Shown here: piece after piece, positions 55,941 through 64,000 of the stretch
How positions within the stretch are numbered: position 1 is the first letter of the stretch
Layout: every line of letters begins with the position of its first letter
Source of the DNA: Hymenopellis radicata
Taxonomy: Eukaryota > Basidiomycota > Agaricomycetes > Agaricales > Physalacriaceae
Length of the DNA: 64,000 nucleotides
Direction: 5' to 3'
Assembly (NCBI GenBank): GCA_015501595.1
Contig: JADNRX010000062.1
Location: 62,001-126,000, forward strand
Translations under genes and position numbers: made by a program
Notes under the pieces: generated by a model
What the model saw: the letters and a program-made list of their open reading frames with translations, nothing else
Told to the model about the DNA's origin: nothing
Database searches by the model: none

Positions 55941-57547
55941 TCATGGTTGTCTTCTGGCTGCAAGTACACTATCGACCTCTCTCGAACGCTGCTGGAGACT
56001 GCGTAAGTAAGCGATCAAGTCCTTCCTTCCACCAGCGGAGACTTCTGTCGACTCCAGCTTGGTTCTAATTTCGGCAGTGCCAGCTGTGAAGGGCGATCCA
56101 TGCATGCTAACAAGATTGATATAGTTCCTTGCGTCACGAAGCCAGGTCTCGCTACATTCCAAGGCACCATATATGTGCTTATAATCGATTCGCTGACTTG
56201 AACCCTAGATGACGATTCAGAGCAATGAACTAAACTGTGAAAGCTGCAGACTCGCCGGTATAGTTTTCTTGTGATATTCATCGCAAACATCAACTCCAAA
56301 TTGCCAGTTGGCGATGATCTGCGAATTTGACAGCTTTAGACACCCACGGTGTTCCAAGAAAGTTTTGTATTCAGCTGTGTAGCACTTTTGAATCTGTTGG
56401 CGGAGTAGAGATGTGAGAGCCTTATCCTCCGCCTTGTGATTGAACTTCCGCGACTTCTTCCTAGGCGCTTCGCTAGACAGTGTCTTGAGACCTCGAGCGC
56501 GAATAATGGGGTAAGGAGAATGTGCTGCTTGTGTGATGTCAGCCAAGGCAGAGAAACCATACTGGTGTGGTCACCATCATCGGATGCCGCCGCGTCATCA
56601 TTATCCAAGACTTCGACTTCCGTCTCCGTAAGTGCGCCCTCAGGTTTCGCCCCGGATTCTGAAAGCAACTTGCGCTTTGCACCTGTAAGCTGCGCATTTA
56701 ACTGCCGGATGTTGTCGAGAGCCTAGTATTAGCATGGTATGAGTAACGTCTCGAGTAACAATCATTGAGAGGAGATACCGGTGCCTCCTCAACTTTGATG
56801 AGTATTTCATTGTAGTGCGGCACGCGAAGCAGATCCCGACGATAAGTCTTTTCAACAAGAAAGTCTTCGAAAAAATCAGATCCTTCAGTAAGTGGAGTCG
56901 AAAGGCGATATGGTCCATCTGCAAGAGGTGTGAATCACGTTGAATACGGTCAGAATACCTGGGAGAGTAATGCGGACACACCAAGAATATGTTGCGCGCC
57001 AGGTTCTTTCTTCAGTGCTTTGACGACAGTCTCGGACTCGACATTCCAATCCCCTGGTTGACATCCTTGCCTCGATGGATTGGTCACAACAGAAATGGTG
57101 TACGCCCGATTGTAATGCTTCTGAAAGCGGGCATCAATGATTTTAACAATGAGCTTCTGCACCTTTCTTTAGCAGACGATAGTTAAAGAGTGAACACGAA
57201 CACACCTTGTAGCCAGAGAGTGGACCTGACTGGGCTATCGGAACTTCTTGATGTGTCGGCATCACTGACTGAGGTGGTCCTTGAGCTTGAGGTACTACGG
57301 AGGTAGTGGTGAAGTGCTCGTCAGGATCCAGTAGGAGACGCCGAAGTTTATCGGCTCCAAGGCGTCTGTCCAAGTTGAATGGGTGTTTAGGGCTCTTCTG
57401 CCAATTTGGCTTCTGAGATTGCGCCATGAGAAGAAGATCATCGCGAGAAAGGTCCCTGATAGTTTTTGGTTTAGTCAACGACATGAAGCAACTGGCAAAC
57501 GAAAAGGTTTACCGAATGTCACTGTCAGTCAGTGGTCGGACAGTCAT
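55941..57547 (-). CDS. multi-exon hypothetical protein
   Basis: Start ATG 57547 (MTVRPLTDSDIR). The first exon 57547-57513 splices in frame to DLSRDDLLLMAQSQKPNW. Later exons encode LDRRLGADKLRRLLLDPDEH, KLIVKIIDARFQKHYNRAYT, YRLSTPLTEGSDFFEDFLVE, a basic KRKLLSESGAK stretch, ITQAAHSPYPIIRARG, LTSLLRQQIQKCY and WLRDARNYINLV, ending SVLAARRQP before the stop at 55941. Frames change between pieces at plausible short introns, but not every border was fixed. Soluble, mixed charge; no signal peptide, membrane helix or known domain recognised. It may be a lineage-specific agaricomycete family. No obvious damage in the parts read. Confidence 0.55.
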
Positions 57548-58907
57548 AGTAGCGTCTCCGAACAAGTATCAGTGGTGAGAAGCCGTCGGAGGAGAGTGAG
57601 ATTATTAGAGTCAAAGACATGTCTTGGTGTCCCTCATTGGCGAGGAAGGCATCAAGGCATCGGAGGACATAAAAGAGGCTCTGCGGATTCACCGGACCCG
57701 CCGCCGGATGTGTTGTAGTATCGGAGTCGCGTTTGATGGTCCCGTAATTGTCATCAAATCCGGCGAACATCAACGATTATGGGTGAACGGTTAGAAACAC
57801 ACGTACAGTTGGTTTTCAGCTTCAAAAAGCGATTGTTGATATGTGTTCATTAAGTTGTCAGTTTGGAGACACCTTTGCCATGCTCAGATGAGCGAAACGA
57901 CGAGTCAGAATGAGTCTATCTATGGGATCATCTATGAGATGAGAGGCAGGCACGATTGTGGGTCCCAGCAGTTTCGCAATCTTGACCGTTTGTCACGCTC
58001 CAGAAAGCAGCAATCTTCGGTTCGCGGGCACTAAAGCATCAATCGAGGATGACACGAGCAGCGAAAGCAACGATTGTTGATTCAGGGGCTCGAGAATACA
58101 CGACATGTACCGATCGACTAACCAGGAGCGTGAGGTGACGGTGGCGGTGCGGTGGACCAAGCGCACAATGGCGGATAACCACGATCGGTGTGACACTAAC
58201 CGTCACGCCCGCGGTTATGACCTAGGTTGTGATACATAGAGATAATGTTCAGGCCTCTCCGATAGTAGCCAAGTTCGTAAATGAAAGAAAGAATCTTGTA
58301 GTACAGAGATACCGAAGGTAAGTTGACCGCAGGTGGAATTGTGACTCGTGACATTCCATCCAGCCTAAATTCCAATGCTCTTGGTTCTCCCTTCTTTCCA
58401 TTGTGTACACATGCAACGATGCCGAAATGGAGGCCACACGCCGTAGGTACGAAACTGGTAGCGTTGCGCTCTTCTCGGCTTCTGATACGTCGAAACAGCT
58501 GTTGACTCCATCTCGGCTGGCAAAAAGGCGAACCGTTTGTGCAGAGTCAGTGGGCGGTCGGCCTTTGTGTGGGACTTCGACTTGCATACTCTAATGATCT
58601 CTTCACTGAAATCATTACTCCTCCTGAGATTCCCGGCTCTGGCTATGACCGAGACTCGGTTTGCACCTAAAAACGTCGACTCTAATCCGTTCAATCCAGT
58701 TCAACTCATCCATGTCCACCGAGCGAGCGCCTGTTCCATACCGCGTACGTACGCTTCCTCGAAACCTGATGACGGCTATTATTCCATCCCGACGATCACC
58801 CATCAGCAGCTGACAGGGATGCTTCTCTGCCAGTATAAAACCGCGTTGTCAACTCAGAGCGAGTCGACTCCCGTCCTTACCTCCAACCGTACAGCGTCTC
58901 TCCGCCA
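57548..58907. other. intergenic with S28 promoter
   Basis: No gene supported in 57548-58800; open frames here lack motifs. The 3' end is the S28 promoter. Confidence 0.45.
58834..58839 (+). promoter_or_regulatory. TATA box of the S28 peptidase gene
   Basis: TATAAA, 69-74 bp upstream of the ATG at 58908. Confidence 0.6.
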
Positions 58908-61023
58908 ATGCGTGGTCTGCGGTTATACTCTTCCCTCGCCTGTCTGGCTGTCGCACGGGCGTTTCCCAATGGATTCATGACCATGCGCTCCGTTGCTCCA
59001 CCCATCGACTCCGACGCGGTGCCGGCCTACCTTCCGAATAGTCAGTCAGAGGGGGATGAAGTGCCCCCATACGCAGTCGTCCAGTACTTTGACCAACCCA
59101 TCGACCACAATGATCTGTCACTTGGCACGTTCGAGCAAAGGTACTGGTTGAATGACGAGTTTTACAAACCAGGCCAGTTGCTCATGACTGTACATGAGAG
59201 ATTTCTAACGCATTGAATAGGCGGACCCATTCTTTTGGTCAATGGAGGAGAAGGCAACGCCGAACGTATGATCCCTGGCGTGTCGTACTTCGCCGCGCTC
59301 ACTTTACATTGCTAGAATTGATTCCTCGTTACGTTACGAACATCTCCATGATTGGAACAATCGCTCAACAAGAGTCTGGGGCGGTCGTTCTGTTCGAGCA
59401 CCGTTTCTTCGGCCTGAGCAACCCGTACCCCGACCTTTCGGAAGAGTCTCTCAAGTATCTAAGCGTTCAGAAGAATATCGACGATATGATCTACTTTGCA
59501 CAGAATGTTGAACTCCCCATGGTCCGGGGAGACTCCGTTACTCCTGACGAGGCGCCCTGGGTCTTGATAGGAGCAAGCTACGCAGGTAACGTTTGAATTG
59601 CATTGTCTGGTTCCTTTCGTGCCATCCATCTTCTTCAGGCGCTGTTGTCGGGTGGACCATGCACCAGTACGCGCTTCTTTTCACACACGCCCATTATACT
59701 CCTCATCGCTAATCAGGAACCCTGGCATCTTCTACGCGGGCTACTCCTCCTCGGGCGTTGTTGAAGCAATCACGTATAGTACTTCTACAGTTCATCGCTG
59801 TTCGTTTTTGACATGCACCTCGCACAGTGAGTTCTGGCGTTACTTCGAACCCATCCGTATCAATATGCCGGCCAACTGCTCCAGCGATCTGCAGGCTGCA
59901 GTGGCTCGTATTGACGAGATCCTCGATAGCGGTGACGATGTTGCCATACAGCAGTTGAAAGAAGGCTTCGGAATGGGAAACGTCACGTATCCCAATGACT
60001 TTGCTTCCGCTCGTACGCTTCGTGTTTCCTAGTAGATGTCTGTTGTTGTAAAGCTGACTTGCCTTGCAGTCGCGACGCCACTAGGGTACTGGCAAAGTCT
60101 CAACCCAAGCGTTGGACCAAACTCGCCTTTCTTCCAATTCTGTGATGCGCTGGAGGTCGACGCAAATAACCAGTCTGCACCTGCTGAGGGTTGGGGCGTC
60201 GACCACGCACTTTCTGCATATGGGCAATACTTTATCGAGGAATTCGGTGTCACCGGAGAGTAAGGAAGAGTATGATGCTGTTGCTTTGATTGTTAATCGA
60301 GCCTCCTAGTGAAACTTGGGGAACTCACGACGGCACTTCCGATCAGTACACAAACATCACCGTCGACAATTTTGAGCGCTCCTGGTTATGGATCGTGTAT
60401 GTTGCATCCCAAAATGAAGCTTTTAAACTAAGTTGCTCGCATATCTAGTTGTAACGAAGTCGGATGGTACCAGGTCTTCTTCTCCGACTCTCACCTATTC
60501 GCTTTGGATCTCATTTTGAGCAGACAGGAGCACCCGAGGGCCACCCCACTCTTGTCTCGCGCTATGTTGATGTCGCTAGCAATCAGGTTAGCGAACTTAC
60601 CGTCTCTTAGTAGAGTACTGACAGCGCTCTAGCTAATCTGTCAACTCTTGTTCCCCAACACCTTCCCCGAACCTCCATTACCACGTGTAGACGAGATCAA
60701 CTCTGTCTTCGGAGGCTGGGATGCGCATCCTGAGCATGTGGTGTTCGTCAATGCTATCAGTGAGTTCCCAACTCACGACGCGGTCGACTCCATACTAATA
60801 CATCTCACAAGACGACCCATGGTTGGAATCCACCGTGTCCTCGCACAGTATTGACTATCAATCGACTCCGCTCACTCCAGTGCTTGTAGGGGACGGTTTC
60901 CATCATGCGGAGGTAATCATGGTCAATGGGGAGCTTGATCCGATATTGGGAGCCATACAGCAGAAAGTCTTGGGTTATATGCATTCGTGGTTGGCGGATT
61001 GGAGACCAAGTACTACTTACTGA
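58908..61023 (+). CDS. secreted serine peptidase, family S28 (prolyl carboxypeptidase-like)
   Basis: Secreted acid-active serine peptidase that cleaves after proline (family knowledge). Signal peptide MRGLRLYSSLACLAVARA. Ten or more short introns, all rejoining in frame. Motifs in order: YFDQPIDHNDLSLGTFEQRYW, GGPILLVNGGEGNAE, VVLFEHRFFGLSNPYPD, the nucleophile in GASYAGA, FYAGYSSSGVVEA, FWRYFEPIRINMP, CNEVGWYQ, GAPEGHPTLVSR, FPNTFPEP, then the Asp region FVNAINDPWLESTVSS and the His in GDGFHHAEV. The TGA is at 61021-61023. Ser, Asp and His are all in place, so the enzyme should be active. The first intron begins GC (58 kb exon end CCA-G, then GCCAGT) and ends AATAG with a CTAAC branch site, a GC-AG intron. 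Confidence 0.88.
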
Positions 61024-61291
61024 TTAAAATCACTTCGTAGATGTACGGTAATGTAGTACGGACTGTTTACTGACGCAATATTTTCCTCAAACATGGTGTA
61101 AAGACATCGCTGCTGCCTTTCTGAGTTCGTGCTACAGTATCTCTAAGTCAACGTTCAGTCTAACTGACAGAGCCAAGACAGAGCGCGCAAGAAAGGTTTG
61201 GGAATAAGAAATCAAAATGCACTCATAGATTGAACAAGACAGTATTGGAACCTTACAAAAAACAACAGCATCGGTACCTAATTGCAAACTA

Positions 61292-62587
61292 CTATACCAT
61301 GCGACCCAAACCGAGCCGATTGAGAACAGAAGACAAGGCGGGAGTTGGTTTGAAGCGACGCTTGATTCCATCGCCAACCATCACTTTCAACAATTTCTCC
61401 TCATCTAGCACAATAGCACCGGGCTTCTGCTTTCTCTTTCCGACAATCGACAACAACGCCGTCTTCGAGACAAGGAAAACCTCTTGGTCCGGAAGCCCAG
61501 CTTGCTTCAGGTTACGCTTGACATTGCGACGCGTCTTCTCCGCATAGTCCTGGCGCACGCGCTCAAGCCTGCCAGCATGGTCTTCGTGGTACTCGTCCTC
61601 ATCTCCATCCGCCTCGTCCTCCTCATCACTAGCTTCATCCTTCATCATATCCTCGATGTAACGGTCTGACTTGGACCTGACGATGTAGGCGGGTATGCAG
61701 TATTTCTTGCATGCTTTGAGAATCGCGATATCGGTGGCGCAGAAACGGTCCGCGAGCACCACGACTATGGCGTCGAAGATGAAGAGTCCTTGGGCGTTGA
61801 AATAGTCCCAGTCGGAAATATTCAACGTCCCCGCCCCCGGAACATCAAACCAGATGATGGGCTTGGAAGGATCGTGGTCCGCGTAAGAAGAGACCTCCGT
61901 CGTGGTCTCGACGATACCGGTTTGGGCTGCCTCAGGGGACTTAGAGGATAGCCCGCGGAACGAGTTGACGAGGGAGGACTTGCCACATCCAGATATACCA
62001 GCTACGGCGATGTGGACCATGGAGGATGTGTAGCCGTAGCGCCTCTTCGTGGATTCGAACTGTTCCAGGGTAGGCCAAATATCTGGATGAGCCCCGCGCC
62101 TAAGATCGTCGCGCGCCTTCTGCGCCTGCTCCTTCTGCCGCTCTGCCTCCTCCTGAAAACGGCGCGTGTCTTCTTCGGCCTGACGCTTCTCCTGGTCTGC
62201 GGTCTCTGCCCTCTCGCGCGCTTTCCGTGCTTCTTCGGCTTGGTGGTGCGCCTCTTCCTGGAAGCGGCGTGCATGATCATCGGCCGCCTGCCTGTCCCGT
62301 TCAGCCTTCTCTGCGCTTTCGCGAGCATTCCGCGCCTCTTCCTCCCGCCTGCGTGCATCCTCCTGACTTTGGCGCGCTCTCTCCTCAGCCGCCTGTCTAT
62401 CGCGCTCGGCCTCCTCGGCGCGTCGGGCATTCTCAGAAGCGAGGCGCTCAGCCGCCTCTCGCTCTCGCCTGAGATGCTCATCGATGTCATTCATGGTAGG
62501 GTTATCACCCATCGCGGGGTTACCGCCGAACCAACCGGCGAATAGAGAACCGAGTCCTTCGAGGGCAGCAGACCAAACTCCTCCCAT
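61292..62587 (-). CDS. IRG-like GTPase with long amino-terminal coiled coil
   Basis: 431 aa from ATG 62587 (MGGVWSAALEGLG). Residues about 1-30 contain a Gly-rich hydrophobic segment that may touch membranes. Residues about 35-160 are a continuous Ala/Arg/Glu/Gln heptad region. The GTPase follows: G1 AGISGCGKSSL, G3 WFDVPGAG, G4 RSKSD, with an acidic EEDEADGDEDE loop near residue 320. P-loop and spacing fit the interferon-inducible p47/IRG-like group found scattered in basidiomycetes. An upstream TTG in frame is not used as start. A 5'-UTR intron is possible (GTATGTG at about 62660). Nucleotide binding is well supported; the cellular job is unknown. Confidence 0.82.
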   Translation of the reverse strand: MGGVWSAALEGLGSLFAGWFGGNPAMGDNPTMNDIDEHLRREREAAERLASENARRAEEAERDRQAAEERARQSQEDARRREEEARNARESAEKAERDRQAADDHARRFQEEAHHQAEEARKARERAETADQEKRQAEEDTRRFQEEAERQKEQAQKARDDLRRGAHPDIWPTLEQFESTKRRYGYTSSMVHIAVAGISGCGKSSLVNSFRGLSSKSPEAAQTGIVETTTEVSSYADHDPSKPIIWFDVPGAGTLNISDWDYFNAQGLFIFDAIVVVLADRFCATDIAILKACKKYCIPAYIVRSKSDRYIEDMMKDEASDEEDEADGDEDEYHEDHAGRLERVRQDYAEKTRRNVKRNLKQAGLPDQEVFLVSKTALLSIVGKRKQKPGAIVLDEEKLLKVMVGDGIKRRFKPTPALSSVLNRLGLGRMV

Positions 62588-64000
62588 CGATGAAGACGAA
62601 AGAACTACAAATTCCAAACGTTATGAGAAAGACGCTTTGGCGAAAGAGAAGACACATACTTGTCGAGGTTTGTTGATCTGCACAACAGATCGACGCGATC
62701 TGTAGATGTAAAGGCTGAAGCAAAGTGAACACGGAGGATAGAGATGAACGAGATGACTGACTCGTTCAGAATGCCTTCAGCAGAAATGCCAGACAGATGC
62801 GAGTTTTCGAAAGGCTGTGTGGATTTGCGAAGTGATGGGGCCTGTATAAGAGGTGGCTGGAGAAAGTCGATATCTTAAGGACCTTCTGAGGCGCCTGATC
62901 TTGCATGCCGGAATGTACGTGAATGCGGCGCTTTGAAAGGCGTATTTGGGAAAGGAAGTTTGTTTGGCGTCAAGCCTATACAAAGCACCGCTTCACATCA
63001 GCACCTTTCGACGCTAGAAAGACATGCACACCAATGACAGGAAGAAGAAGCTGGGATGTTCGAGACAACCCGCAGTTCCATTCAATCCCGCAACCCTAGG
63101 CCCAAGATTGCGCACTTCAGCCTTCAACGCCATAAGCTTAGCTGACGCGCGAAGCCACAGCATAGGTGGCTAACGACCACATGCCCCCAAACGAAGATGT
63201 CGTTAAGCGCCAACCAATTTAACGTGAATGGGAAGAAGCCTGCGGGTACGCAGCATGTCATCAACGATGTGAGAGGACGAAGGGTTGCCAGTTCGCCGCC
63301 TGTGGACGCGCAGTCGCCAGCCAATCATGGTGAAAAGTACACGTGGCGGTAGCAGAGTGGAATTGTAAGTGATTGATGAGCCTTCGTAAAACAGATCTAC
63401 CAGAAGGAGATTGGGTGGATTTTATCGAACCTAGCTCATCAACTGTCGACAGAAGCATGGTATGATTTCAAATTTAGATCCTAAAGAAATTTGGAAAACA
63501 GTGACAACACATTAAAAGACATCTCTTACCGAACAACATAGCGAAAGGCAAGGCTAGGCCTGCGCCACGGTCTCGCCTATGCACACAGTTAATCTCTGAG
63601 GCGATTTCTGTTTCATACTGGTTGAGCAGTTCACGGTTCGCTGAGATGAGCAGTGGCAGTCTCGTGAATTTAACCCGCCAGTATCAGTACTACACTGGGG
63701 AGTGAAGCTTGAGAAAAAGAAAATCCAGACGATTTCCAGGAGTTCTTAGAGAGAGGAATTCTGCCATCGCCGAAAGGACGTCCATGTATAGCAGACTAAG
63801 AGAGCAAGAGGAAGGGCTCGTCTGCACAGCCACTGCAAAAGCGTTCGTGTCACGTGATCCTTGCAAAGTCATCACGCCACGTTCCCTTTTCTAGCTAATG
63901 CCTCCATCTTATCGAATGTGATTGGGCCTTAACCCCAACTCTGGTGGATTTACTCTTCCACGTTGTTGTGGATATACTTTCCTGAGTGCAAACTCCTCTA
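62588..64000. other. 1.4 kb without a supported gene
   Basis: Promoter of the IRG-like gene at the left. Frames of about 60-70 codons occur on both strands but none has a recognisable motif or splice partner. Confidence 0.45.

Noticed and set aside
62012..62545. 177-codon plus-strand hydrophobic frame
   Set aside because: Antisense of the Ala/Arg/Glu coiled coil of the IRG-like GTPase; Leu-rich reading is expected from that composition.

Overview
The window reads as nuclear DNA of a basidiomycete, most likely an agaricomycete mushroom or bracket fungus. The evidence is direct: genes are cut by many introns of about 45-60 bp with GT...AG ends. The protein families are typical of that group: F-box/leucine-rich proteins in local multiples, MBOAT-type wax-synthase-like acyltransferases, a DUF6593-type protein, S28 peptidase, GH3 xylosidase, Gypsy and Crypton transposons. 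No species can be named from sequence alone.

Layout. 1-0.9 kb: 3' half of an alpha/beta hydrolase. 1.3-15.7 kb and 21.3-25.7 kb: a mosaic of segmental duplications that shuffles three modules, namely an intron-containing tRNA-Asp gene, an MBOAT acyltransferase gene and an F-box gene with its flanks. Copies lie in both orientations and some are broken. Between them sit single-copy genes: a broken O-fucosyltransferase-like gene and TAF4 (3.8-6.8 kb), aspartate-semialdehyde dehydrogenase (15.9-17.0 kb) and a GH3 beta-xylosidase (18.6-21.1 kb). 26.2-38.3 kb: one complete Ty3/Gypsy-class LTR retrotransposon on the minus strand, with matching 537-bp LTRs, a 4-bp target duplication, PBS, PPT, gag and pol. 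It also carries 4.5 kb of extra DNA holding two intron-containing genes transcribed against gag-pol. 39-45.5 kb: EMC6, a DUF6593 protein, an intact third MBOAT gene and a fourth tRNA-Asp. 46-50 kb: a Crypton-type tyrosine-recombinase transposon cut into three coding pieces by two copies of a 232-233 bp TA-flanked MITE. 50-52 kb: an XPG/FEN1-family nuclease. 53.3-54.3 kb: a truncated CDC73 copy. 55.9-57.5 kb: a multi-exon gene of unknown function. 58.9-61.0 kb: a secreted S28 serine peptidase. 61.3-62.6 kb: an IRG-like GTPase with a long coiled coil.

How it fits together. This is not an operon-like cluster. Housekeeping genes (TAF4, ASADH, EMC6) and secreted enzymes (GH3, S28) are islands in a duplication- and transposon-rich stretch. 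Several conserved genes are interrupted by one missing base, often in a short run of G or C (GH3, one F-box copy, pol, the O-fucosyltransferase-like gene). Either many copies are young pseudogenes or the assembly has under-called such runs, and this should be settled before any loss of function is inferred.

The most unusual objects are the retrotransposon with antisense, spliced cargo genes and the pair of MITEs that entered the Crypton gene in the same codon phase.
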